Assembly (NCBI RefSeq): GCF_014235875.1
Contig: NZ_JACJUK010000008.1
Span: 1-64,000, forward strand
Reading direction: 5' to 3'
DNA from: Croceivirga lutea
Lineage (GTDB): Bacteria > Bacteroidota > Bacteroidia > Flavobacteriales > Flavobacteriaceae
Length of the DNA: 64,000 bases
The notes under the pieces were generated by a model. The model searched no databases, was not told the DNA's origin, and was given only the letters and a program-made list of their open reading frames with translations. This document shows positions 1 to 8,946 of this stretch, in pieces. The position numbers and the translations under genes are program-made. How positions within the stretch are numbered: the stretch's first letter is position 1; the number at the start of each line of letters is the position of its first letter.

Positions 1-3000
1 TGGTCTCATACCTGCTCCAACTACTTCCAAAATTTGATGAACCTAAGGCACTATTGGGCGTGTTGTTTTGTACAATTTCTACTCGGGCATTACCCGTGCC
101 ATCATTACCATCTATGCCTATGAACAAATCATCCCCAGCACTTATGCCATGGTCGGCTAATACTATAGGTAAACGATAACGTGACCATGGTTGACCGGTG
201 TCAGTGTTCGTTACCGCTACTCCACAATAACTACCATTGGTCTCTTCATTGGTACCCGCTACCACATCCATGCCTGCTACTAATTGGCCCTCTGGTAATA
301 CTATAATTGGGTCATCATTTTCTAAATAATCTGGACAAGAAATAGGGGTCCCTTGTTCTAGGATGGTAATTTGAACGGTGTTGCTTGAGGTATTTTCAGC
401 ACCTTCATTATCTATAACTTTTAAAGAAAAGTTATGAATACCCACATCCAATGACAATGTCAAATTAATTCCCGTTCCAACCAAATTATCATTTTGATAC
501 CATTCGTAGGTAGTTATGGTTCCATCACTATCAAAACTTGAACTACCACTTAGCGTAACTTCTTCATCTCCAGAACCATCATTGTCAACTAACGTTTGGT
601 CCTGGCCTGGGTTTGCAACTGGATTCTGATTTCCAATAGGTTCATTAACAATCAAATTTAAATATGCAGTACATCCTTGATTGGTATTAAACGTATAGGT
701 TCCTGAGTCACTAACCTCAACATTACCTAGATTATAATCATTACTAACTATTGAACCGTCTGGTAATTGAATCGTAAAATTAATATTGTTAGGTATAAAA
801 CTTAATAAAACTTCAGTCCCTGAGGCAACAGTTAATTCATTCTCTCCACTATCCCAAACACCATTTATTCTATATTCTGGAATTAAATCGATATTACAAT
901 CAGAAATCTCACCTACTTGAACGTCTATAACTGTTGAACAACCTTGTAAAGTGGTTAGTGCGTATTGACCCACATTATATTGGTCAAAAACCCCATTATT
1001 TCTAGAAGAATCGCCATAGTTATAAATGTAGGTATCTATTTGATATGCACCTTCATTAGTTAATCTATCTGTATTATTTGCAGAACTTATAGTTGGACCA
1101 TCATAGGCCGGGGTGGTAATAATATATTCCCCATTATAATTTTTAGCCCGTATAAATATCTGACTACCATAAGGTGCAGTTACTAGATTACCTGTTGTCC
1201 AATTTCCATTAGGTCCAATTTTAAACTCTGGAACAATTTGTGAAACTGTACAGTCTGGAATACCAGGTGTACCTGTATTCAATCCTTCTTGATATAAACC
1301 AGAAATCTCGGAACTCGTTAAAGCTCTGCGGTATATTTTAAAATCGTCTAATCTTCCATCTAATTCATCTGTAATGGCACTACGATTTCCAGACGGAATT
1401 ACAGGTAGATTTGTTCTGTGCTCATAAAACCCTGAAGCGGTAAATCTACTATTTGGTGTAGAATCGTTTCTTAAACTTATCGTTCCTGTTAGTGGTTTAT
1501 TACAGATTTCAACACCGTTAGAATATAATCTAGCTGTTTGACCATCATATGTAACGGCAACATGGGTCCATTGGTTTAAAGGGGCATGACCAGCATAACA
1601 ATCTACAAATCCGTTAGTTGTACCAAAAGACCATTTTATCAACCAATTATGAAAACCAGCAAACATTGCAGGATAATCATGTGCAAAAACAGCCACATTT
1701 GCAGGCAGTCCACCTCTATACTCAGGTACAATGCTTTCTGCATCTCTCCAAACCCATGCCGATACAGTTATTTCATTAGCAACATCATCAAGTATTCCGT
1801 TTAAGGGAACTTCTAAAATTGAATTACTATTATGGTACCTTCCGTCAAACTCAATCGCATTTCCAAATACACCTGAAGCATTCCAAGTATGGTCGTTTGC
1901 TGTTACAGCATTACCATTATCATCTCTCTCTACAATTGTAAAATCATTATTATAACCAGAATCATCACTTGCTTGATTTCCGTTCGATTCTTCAAAATTT
2001 AAGGAAACAATTAAATCTGGGTCTGAGGGGTCTGGTTCATCTACAACTACATTTTGGCCAATCTGAATAGTTTCCGCAATAGACGGTACTCCATTATCAT
2101 CTAAAGCAAAAAGCATATAATAACCTGGTGGGAGTAAATTTTGATTGGGAATATTTACATTATAGCTACCTCCGTTATTAGAAAATTGTACGGGTATTCT
2201 TCTTTGCTCATTGTTTGTGCTGTGAGTAGCTGCAGAAAATCTAATTAATGAAAATTCTTGTATACCATTTGAGCCACTTACTTGTATTGTTGAATTGTAA
2301 TTCGCAGCTTCTGGCGCTGTAATTGTTGGTCTTGTTGCTAAATTTCCTGAACCGTTAAACAAATAGGGTGGACTATAAATTTCTGCATCAAAATGATTTA
2401 CGCAACCAGGAGTAGTGTTACATAAACCACCTCCTCCGACAAAAACTCTGCCATCTACCATCAAAATAGCTACGCTATGATATGTTCGAGGAACCTGCAT
2501 ACCTGCAACTGTTCTCCAAGAATTTGTGCTAGGATCATAAATTTCTGCGCTTAATCTCGCACCAGAATCAGTAAATAAAAGAGATTCACTTAAACCTCCT
2601 GTGACCAATACCTCTCCATTTGGAAGAACAGTACTGTTGTGCATTGTTCTTGGGTATTGTAAATCGTTATTGGTTTTGGTGACTGTTGGATTACTACCAT
2701 AGCCTCCATTGATATCAATTACATAACTATTTTCATTTGCTACATCACCATCATCATAAGATTCTGCACCGCCAACTTTTAGTATTTTACCAACATCAAA
2801 CATTACCGTGGTTCCTTTCATTGAAAATCCGTCAGAGTTTCTCGTACCGGCAGAAATCATTGTTCCATTTCCTGAGGTATTTATCCAGTGCATTAATTCA
2901 CTGGGTCCTGCATGAAACAAGGAACCATCTGGGGCTGGCCATAACCAAATATGATTATCGGCTCGATAAAGCGTTGATTGCGAATCGCCTAGTAAATCAT

Positions 3001-3601
3001 TTGAAGTATAAAAATCATCTCCTTTGATGTTATTCATCAACCTCCAACCAGCGGCTTCTGTCCATACTTCTGCATCCCTATTGGTCCAAGCTCCACCACT
3101 CCATGAACCCCCAACGGTAAAAACAGAACCATCAGCAAGGGTAACATTACCTTGATATCCTCTTGGAATATTCATAGTATCAGCAACTTCCCACAATCCA
3201 GTTCTCCAATCAAATATGCTTGTTTTTTCGCTACTTGTTCCACCAGCTGAAAGTATGCGGCCATCTGCTAGGTTATTTATGCCCGGGCAGAACATATCAT
3301 GATTAGTATTGATTGTGAATTCTGGTCCGTCAATAGCTCCTGTTCCATTAATACCACCAAAGGGATCGAAATATTGAGAATAGGTAAATCCATTACCAGA
3401 AGTAGTAAACGTATTTCGAAACTGTGATGACCATGTTAATAATCGGCCATCTGGTAAATTAGCTACAGCTACAGGAACAATGCCAAAGGTGATAGGGTTA
3501 CCCCAAGAGCCGTCTTGAGCTTGGTTTTGAGAATAGGATAGTGAACTAAACAATAGCATTACCCCTAAAGCAGCTACATGAAAAATATGTGCAATTTTCA
3601 T
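1..3601 (-). CDS. Secreted galactose-oxidase-like copper radical oxidase, 3' end beyond window (partial)
   Basis: Open from an ATG at 3601 to the left edge (1200 codons, no stop). A signal peptide covers about residues 1-25. Residues 30-500 align by eye with fungal galactose oxidase: Cys105 in HDMFCPGI, Tyr149 in PRGYQGN, Trp167 in GGSWSGG, Tyr374-His375 in RTYHS and His460 in SAATHS. Spacing matches the fungal enzyme: 44 residues Cys to Tyr, 18 Tyr to Trp. These residues build the Cys-Tyr cofactor and copper site in AA5 enzymes. A GO-like E-set domain follows, then a LamG-like domain (about 525-770), two short Ig-like repeats, a PKD/REJ-like domain (about 985-1080) and an unassigned beta-rich region. 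The C-terminus is out of view; a T9SS sorting domain is expected from its paralogue at 34744. The substrate is unknown. Small plus-strand ORFs inside it are antisense shadows. Confidence 0.85.
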   Translation of the reverse strand, partial: MKIAHIFHVAALGVMLLFSSLSYSQNQAQDGSWGNPITFGIVPVAVANLPDGRLLTWSSQFRNTFTTSGNGFTYSQYFDPFGGINGTGAIDGPEFTINTNHDMFCPGINNLADGRILSAGGTSSEKTSIFDWRTGLWEVADTMNIPRGYQGNVTLADGSVFTVGGSWSGGAWTNRDAEVWTEAAGWRLMNNIKGDDFYTSNDLLGDSQSTLYRADNHIWLWPAPDGSLFHAGPSELMHWINTSGNGTMISAGTRNSDGFSMKGTTVMFDVGKILKVGGAESYDDGDVANENSYVIDINGGYGSNPTVTKTNNDLQYPRTMHNSTVLPNGEVLVTGGLSESLLFTDSGARLSAEIYDPSTNSWRTVAGMQVPRTYHSVAILMVDGRVFVGGGGLCNTTPGCVNHFDAEIYSPPYLFNGSGNLATRPTITAPEAANYNSTIQVSGSNGIQEFSLIRFSAATHSTNNEQRRIPVQFSNNGGSYNVNIPNQNLLPPGYYMLFALDDNGVPSIAETIQIGQNVVVDEPDPSDPDLIVSLNFEESNGNQASDDSGYNNDFTIVERDDNGNAVTANDHTWNASGVFGNAIEFDGRYHNSNSILEVPLNGILDDVANEITVSAWVWRDAESIVPEYRGGLPANVAVFAHDYPAMFAGFHNWLIKWSFGTTNGFVDCYAGHAPLNQWTHVAVTYDGQTARLYSNGVEICNKPLTGTISLRNDSTPNSRFTASGFYEHRTNLPVIPSGNRSAITDELDGRLDDFKIYRRALTSSEISGLYQEGLNTGTPGIPDCTVSQIVPEFKIGPNGNWTTGNLVTAPYGSQIFIRAKNYNGEYIITTPAYDGPTISSANNTDRLTNEGAYQIDTYIYNYGDSSRNNGVFDQYNVGQYALTTLQGCSTVIDVQVGEISDCNIDLIPEYRINGVWDSGENELTVASGTEVLLSFIPNNINFTIQLPDGSIVSNDYNLGNVEVSDSGTYTFNTNQGCTAYLNLIVNEPIGNQNPVANPGQDQTLVDNDGSGDEEVTLSGSSSFDSDGTITTYEWYQNDNLVGTGINLTLSLDVGIHNFSLKVIDNEGAENTSSNTVQITILEQGTPISCPDYLENDDPIIVLPEGQLVAGMDVVAGTNEETNGSYCGVAVTNTDTGQPWSRYRLPIVLADHGISAGDDLFIGIDGNDGTGNARVEIVQNNTPNSALGSSNFGSSWSRYET

Positions 3602-3750
3602 AGCTTAATTGATTGATTGGTTAAAAATAGTTAAGGGGGAACTTACTTCTACAAAGAAAGGGTATTTACATCAACCAAAGTTGTCTTAATTTAGGGATAT
3701 CGACAACCTATGCAATAAAATCGATAAAAGAAATTAATAAGGAGTAGTAC

Positions 3751-6156
3751 CTATGATTTAGGAAATAATCTTTCTACAAGATTTGGTTTTTCACCATACC
3801 CATAACCATATTTACCACCATAGCCTAAATCAATTTTCTTAACGGAATTAACTACAAACGATAAATTAGGCAGTTTACCTTCTTCAAGTTGATTAATAGG
3901 ATATTCTAATATTTTTTTGTCTGTAGAACCGGCACGTACCACATAAATAATTTGGTGAGCATATTGAGCTATAAGCATAGTATCAGTAACTGGCACTATC
4001 GGTGCTGTGTCAACGATAACATAATCGTATTTCTTAGAAGCTTCAGAGAATAAACTATTTAATCGCTCACTCATTAACAATTCAGTAGGATTTGGTGGAA
4101 TATCACCAGAATGAATCGTGTCAATTGTAAAGCCGTTTATATTTTGAGGCGTTATTAAATCTGTAAACTTTAAAGTGTCATCGAACAAAAATTGAGACAA
4201 TCCGTTTTTAACTTTTACCTCTTTATCATCTGTAACCAAATCATCAGAAATGTTGAAAAAAGAAGTCAACTTTGGGTTTCTAATATCTGCTCCAATCAAC
4301 AAAACCCTTTTATTGCTACCAGATAGCACTAAAGCCAAGTTTGATGATAATAATGTTTTTCCTTCAGAAGCAACGCTAGAAGTAACGAAAATAACATTCT
4401 GCTTTTCAGAATTATCTTTTTGTTTGGTTTTAAGAATGTAGTCCAAATTAGTTCTGAGAATTCTGAGTGATTCTGCTAAAACAGACCTATCATTTTTAGT
4501 TAATATTTTATCTTCCTTTACTCCTAATCTTGGTAATTCAGCCAAAACTGGAACATTTTTGATTAGTTTTTCTAAATCAACCTTGCTATGTACTTTATTA
4601 TCTAGCAAATTTTTACCGTAGATAAGACCAACTGGCACTAAAAATCCTAAGAGTATTGAACCCAGCAAAACAATTGGTGTTTTTGGAGTAACAGGTTCTT
4701 TTAAAATACTATAAGCACTATCTACAATTTTTGATTTTGGTTTTGCAGAAGCAAATGTAATTTGCGACTCTTCACGTTTTTGTAATAGGTATAAATAAAG
4801 TGATTCTTTGGTTTGTTGTTGCCTAGTAATTTCTCTTAACGCTCTTTCATTCTTAGGAGCGTTGTATATTTTTGAGTTTATTCTAGATACTTGGTTTTTC
4901 AAGTTCTTCTCCTGAATACTCAGATTATTAGACATACCTATTAAGCTAGAGGTTAAGGAGTTTTTTAAACCCTCTAATTGCTTATCTAAGTTTACAATAG
5001 TTGGGTTTTGTTCATTCGAGCTTTCTAACAACCGTTTTCTTTCTAGAGCTAATCTGTTATACTTTTCTGTAGTAGAAGCTATAGCATTATCTTGTAAGCC
5101 AATGTTTGCTGGTAAAACATCAAAACCTTTCTGAGTGGTTACAAAATCTTTCATACTATTTGCAATGTTTAATTGCGTTGAAACATTTTGTAAAATTCTT
5201 CTGTTTTCTTCTCCAGATGCTATATTAATATTGGCTTGAGATTGTAAATCTGTTAAACCACGAGAGGACTTAAAATCTTCCGCTGTCTCTTCAACATCGG
5301 ATAGATTAGAATAAATCTCTGCAATACGTTCATCTATAAATTGTTCTGTTTTATCTGCAATGGCCTTTTTATCATTAACTGCATTTTGGTTGTACCTTTC
5401 TATAAGTCCGTTCAGAATATCACGACCTCTACTTGGAATTGCATCGTTCAATACAAGATTTAAAATTCCTGATTGTTCTGCAAGTTTGACAATAATGGTA
5501 TACTTTTTATAATAATCTACCACATGCTCTAGAGGGGTAACTTCAATTCTAAATTCTTTATTAACCAAATCATGCAGTTTGGTGGTATTGGGTGTAATTA
5601 TTAAACCACCTAGAGAAGTTTCAACCTCATTACCAAATGCATATTCACCAGAAAAATCTTCTTTTTTTTGTTTGAATTTAAATTCATTCTCAGAAATAAC
5701 ATCAACTAAAAATGTGGTTTTACTTCTATATATGATAGAATCTGGTGCTATGAAATTTAACCGAATCGGAAGATTACTATACAATTCGTTATCTCTAATC
5801 TTACCTTCAACAAATACTTTAATATTTAGGTTTAATTTTTTTGCTACTTCTTGAAAATTAGTCCTTGAATTTAGGATTTGTATTTCATCGTCTACTAAAG
5901 TATTATTGGCACCCATTAAAAAATCTAAATCTTGGAAAAGATTAAGTTCTGGGTTAGCTCTAGCTTCTTCTAATAGTTGAATTTTAGCAAAAGAGGCATA
6001 TTTTGGAACTGTATATCGTAAATAAATTAATGCAATAATAAACGCGGCTATTGTAGATATTAAAATAGCTTTCCAATGTCTTGTATATGTGCTAATAATT
6101 TGACCAATATCAAAGGTGCTATCAGAAAGCCCTTGTATAATAGGTTTTTTATTCAT
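3751..6156 (-). CDS. Polysaccharide co-polymerase / tyrosine autokinase (Wzc-like BY-kinase)
   Basis: An 801-residue inner-membrane protein that controls polysaccharide chain length and export. It has a Wzz-type N-terminal domain with one membrane helix at about 28-50, a long coiled-coil periplasmic region (about 250-460), a second helix at about 495-513, and a C-terminal cytoplasmic kinase. Walker A is SSVASEGKT (593-601), Walker B is VIVDTAP with Asp717, and a short tyrosine cluster GKYGYGYG sits near the end (Tyr779, 783, 785, 787). Walker A' reads LLIGADIRNP, so the first of its two usual aspartates is Gly622 while Asp624 is kept. It lies 34 bp downstream of the Wza-like gene, the usual export pair. 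No low-molecular-weight phosphatase partner is visible. A paralogue lies at 28732-31104. Confidence 0.93.
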   Translation of the reverse strand: MNKKPIIQGLSDSTFDIGQIISTYTRHWKAILISTIAAFIIALIYLRYTVPKYASFAKIQLLEEARANPELNLFQDLDFLMGANNTLVDDEIQILNSRTNFQEVAKKLNLNIKVFVEGKIRDNELYSNLPIRLNFIAPDSIIYRSKTTFLVDVISENEFKFKQKKEDFSGEYAFGNEVETSLGGLIITPNTTKLHDLVNKEFRIEVTPLEHVVDYYKKYTIIVKLAEQSGILNLVLNDAIPSRGRDILNGLIERYNQNAVNDKKAIADKTEQFIDERIAEIYSNLSDVEETAEDFKSSRGLTDLQSQANINIASGEENRRILQNVSTQLNIANSMKDFVTTQKGFDVLPANIGLQDNAIASTTEKYNRLALERKRLLESSNEQNPTIVNLDKQLEGLKNSLTSSLIGMSNNLSIQEKNLKNQVSRINSKIYNAPKNERALREITRQQQTKESLYLYLLQKREESQITFASAKPKSKIVDSAYSILKEPVTPKTPIVLLGSILLGFLVPVGLIYGKNLLDNKVHSKVDLEKLIKNVPVLAELPRLGVKEDKILTKNDRSVLAESLRILRTNLDYILKTKQKDNSEKQNVIFVTSSVASEGKTLLSSNLALVLSGSNKRVLLIGADIRNPKLTSFFNISDDLVTDDKEVKVKNGLSQFLFDDTLKFTDLITPQNINGFTIDTIHSGDIPPNPTELLMSERLNSLFSEASKKYDYVIVDTAPIVPVTDTMLIAQYAHQIIYVVRAGSTDKKILEYPINQLEEGKLPNLSFVVNSVKKIDLGYGGKYGYGYGEKPNLVERLFPKS

Positions 6157-6190
6157 TCCGCGTTAATTTTTTTTGAGATGTCTTATCTAC

Positions 6191-6979
6191 TTAGTTCGTC
6201 TGAGTAATTAATAAAACGGTAGAGGTAATTAATACAGAAGCAATGGAAACTGCTATAGTTGCTCTATTATCTAAGGCTGAAGAAGTTATTGCAGATTTAT
6301 TAGGCTCTACATAAACAACATCATTCTGGGTTAAATAATATACTGGAGATTTTGTTGCATTTTTGCTAGTTAAATCAATACGATAATAGACTTTAGTACC
6401 ATCAAAATCTCTTATTACAAGTACATTTCGGCGCATACCTTTAATAGTCATATCACCTGCAAGCCCTAAAGCTTCCATTATTGTTATTTCTTCTCCGTTA
6501 ATTAAATAAGTACCAGGTCTATTTACTTCTCCTAATACAGATACCGTGAAATTTACTAACCTAATATTGATTATTGGATTCTTAAGATATTCTGCTAACT
6601 CTTCTCTTAACATTACTCGTAACTCTTCTGGAGAAAGACCTACAATTTTGATTTTACCAATTACTGGAAAATCAATTTCACCACCTTGGTCAACTAAATA
6701 ATTAACTTGTTCTAAACGATAACCAGATTCTTGACCACCAGTTTTATATAAATTAAAAGGAGCACTTGCCTCAGGATTTAAAGTAGAAATATGGATACTA
6801 ACTAAATCATCTACTTTAAATTTTGGAACAAAAGAATCATCATCTACAATAGTTTCAAAACCACCAACATCTTGAAAATAAACAACATCCTTTTTAGATG
6901 CACAAGAAGAAATTACAACACTTAAAATTAAAATTGCAAAAAAAGCGTTGTTTTTAATGGTAGTAATAAGTCTGTTCAT
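6191..6979 (-). CDS. Polysaccharide export outer-membrane lipoprotein (Wza-like)
   Basis: A 262-residue lipoprotein. The signal peptide ends in SSCASKKD, with the lipidated cysteine at about residue 26. A Poly_export domain follows (VDDLVSIHISTLNPEAS region), then an SLBB domain around VLGEVNRPGTYLINGEEITI. The last 20 residues form a hydrophobic helix, as is common in Bacteroidota members and replacing the long Wza barrel helix region. It should oligomerise into the channel through which the polymer leaves the cell. It is 34 bp upstream of the autokinase and 26 bp downstream of the dehydratase gene, so they are probably cotranscribed. It is the only Wza-like gene in the window, although there are two autokinases. 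Confidence 0.93.
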   Translation of the reverse strand: MNRLITTIKNNAFFAILILSVVISSCASKKDVVYFQDVGGFETIVDDDSFVPKFKVDDLVSIHISTLNPEASAPFNLYKTGGQESGYRLEQVNYLVDQGGEIDFPVIGKIKIVGLSPEELRVMLREELAEYLKNPIINIRLVNFTVSVLGEVNRPGTYLINGEEITIMEALGLAGDMTIKGMRRNVLVIRDFDGTKVYYRIDLTSKNATKSPVYYLTQNDVVYVEPNKSAITSSALDNRATIAVSIASVLITSTVLLITQTN

Positions 6980-7005
6980 GGTAAAGGTTTTTAGTTAATC
7001 AGTGA

Positions 7006-8943
7006 TTAGTTTTGCGAATGTAAAACTTTACCACCTGATTTAGATGATTTTGATTTCTCTTTTTTATCTAACGAACAGAATTTAGAATTATTTGAAATGA
7101 ATTCTGGAACAATTTCCTTCATCATTTTTATAGTGTTTTCTTTTAAAAACATGTTAGAGATACAAAGTTCATCTATCTGAGAACGTGTATTAGAATAATT
7201 TAAATCTCGGACTTTACTAATCATAATTTTTTTATGATAAGTAGGTAACGTATTTTCACCGTTAGCCAAAAGTTCTTCATACAATTTCTCACCTGGCCTC
7301 AGACCAGTAATTTCTATATCTATTTCTTCTGGATATTTTAAACCTGAAAGTTTAATCATATTTTTTGCGAGGTCGAATATTTTTACAGATTCACCCATAT
7401 CAAAAATAAAAATCTCACCACCTTGCCCCATGGCTCCCGCTTCCAATACTAATTGTGATGCTTCCGGAATAGTCATAAAGTACCTTGTAATATCCTTATG
7501 AGTTACTGTTAAAGGACCACCTTTATCAATTTGTTTTCTAAATAATGGAATTACAGAGCCGTTAGAACCTAATACATTACCAAATCTTGTAGTAATAAAC
7601 TTAGTCTTATTTTCTTGTTGAAGACAACTAATATACATTTCAGCAATGCGTTTACTAGCTCCCATTATATTTGTTGGATTAACCGCCTTATCTGTAGAAA
7701 CAAAAACAAACTTATCAACTTTATGCTGAATTGCTAAATCAGCTAAATTCTTTGTGCCTGCTACATTTATTTTGATAGCCTCGTAATGATTTTCCTCCAT
7801 TAGAGGTACATGTTTATAAGCTGCTGCATGAAAAATCACATCAGGCTTAAATTCCTGAAAAAAGGTATGCATTCGATTTTTATCTCGAATGTCAGATACA
7901 ATAGCCACAAAATTATGGTAACCTTCTTGCTTTAATTCTTGTTGCAAATCGTATAAAGCAGATTCGGCTTGGTCAATAATTATTAAAGAACGATAGTCAT
8001 ACTTAATAATTTGTCTTACCAATTCGCTTCCAATTGATCCAGCCCCGCCAGAAACTAGCACGGTTTTATTCTTTAACTCACTTTCAATTTTAGAATTCTT
8101 TATACTTATAGGAACTCTATTTAATAAGTCTTCAATTTGTACTTGTTTTATTTGAGAAGCGCTTAACTCTCCATTAATCCATTTTTCTACAGGTGGAATA
8201 AGTTTTACTTGTACAGGTAAATCCACTAAACTTTGAACTAGCTTTCTTAGTTTAATGTTATCAATCTTATGAATTGAAATTACTATCTCTGATATGTCAT
8301 TAGAACGTAAAAACGGTTTAGAGACTTTTTTCCTACTTAAGACTGGAACACCATTAATATTCTTACCTATTTTCTTTTCATCATCATCTATATAGGCTAT
8401 TACTTTAGTTGTACTACCTGCATGATTAGTTAGTGCGTTATAGGTTAAAATACCAGACTCACCAGCACCATAAATAAGTACGTTTTTTACCGATTGATAG
8501 TTCTTTATTATACCATAATATAGTGTCTTAAATAGATATCTTGTAGCAACGAGTATTACAAAACTCAAAAGGCTATTTATGATAATTATGGAAAGTGGTA
8601 TGGTAAACTCTTCTAAAAAGAAAAATTGTCTATTTAGCAGAATAAAGAAAATAGTGATTATACTAGACAAGCAAATGGCATTAAAAATACTGTAAACATC
8701 TTTTACACCAGTATGTCTAACAACTCCCTTATATGAGCCAGTTATAAGAAATGCTATTACCGCGAAAAATAAAACTAAGGGTAATTGCAATAATAATTGT
8801 TCAACTTCAAAACCAAGTGTTAAGTTGAATCTAACAATGTAAGAAAGAACAAAAGATACCGAAATAGTGAGTAAGTCTATTCCAAGAACAAGCCACTGAG
8901 AAGCGTATCTATGAGCATTATTAACAACGTATTTTTTTAACAT
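7006..8943 (-). CDS. Membrane-bound UDP-HexNAc 4,6-dehydratase (PglF/WbpM/CapD-like)
   Basis: 645 residues. Four membrane helices cover the first 140 residues. A first Rossmann segment carries YGAGESG (159-164 region), then comes the catalytic SDR domain with nucleotide-binding GGAGSIG (299-305) and the active-site stretch STDKAVNPTNIMGASK (416-431). Met427 replaces the tyrosine of ordinary SDRs, and Asp418, Lys419 and Lys431 are kept, as in FlaA1/PglF enzymes. It converts UDP-GlcNAc to the 4-keto-6-deoxy sugar. The stop of the aminotransferase gene is 3 bp upstream of this ATG, so the two enzymes are probably made together and act consecutively. The C-terminal tail (about 600-645) is charged. 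A degenerate paralogue lies at 31160-33046. Confidence 0.93.
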   Translation of the reverse strand: MLKKYVVNNAHRYASQWLVLGIDLLTISVSFVLSYIVRFNLTLGFEVEQLLLQLPLVLFFAVIAFLITGSYKGVVRHTGVKDVYSIFNAICLSSIITIFFILLNRQFFFLEEFTIPLSIIIINSLLSFVILVATRYLFKTLYYGIIKNYQSVKNVLIYGAGESGILTYNALTNHAGSTTKVIAYIDDDEKKIGKNINGVPVLSRKKVSKPFLRSNDISEIVISIHKIDNIKLRKLVQSLVDLPVQVKLIPPVEKWINGELSASQIKQVQIEDLLNRVPISIKNSKIESELKNKTVLVSGGAGSIGSELVRQIIKYDYRSLIIIDQAESALYDLQQELKQEGYHNFVAIVSDIRDKNRMHTFFQEFKPDVIFHAAAYKHVPLMEENHYEAIKINVAGTKNLADLAIQHKVDKFVFVSTDKAVNPTNIMGASKRIAEMYISCLQQENKTKFITTRFGNVLGSNGSVIPLFRKQIDKGGPLTVTHKDITRYFMTIPEASQLVLEAGAMGQGGEIFIFDMGESVKIFDLAKNMIKLSGLKYPEEIDIEITGLRPGEKLYEELLANGENTLPTYHKKIMISKVRDLNYSNTRSQIDELCISNMFLKENTIKMMKEIVPEFISNNSKFCSLDKKEKSKSSKSGGKVLHSQN

Positions 8944-8946
8944 GGC

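Noticed and set aside
1586-3027. Short plus-strand ORFs (72, 74 and 96 codons) across the left edge
   Set aside because: They lie antisense inside the open minus-strand oxidase gene, which has a continuous conserved reading frame; their translations show no recognisable features.
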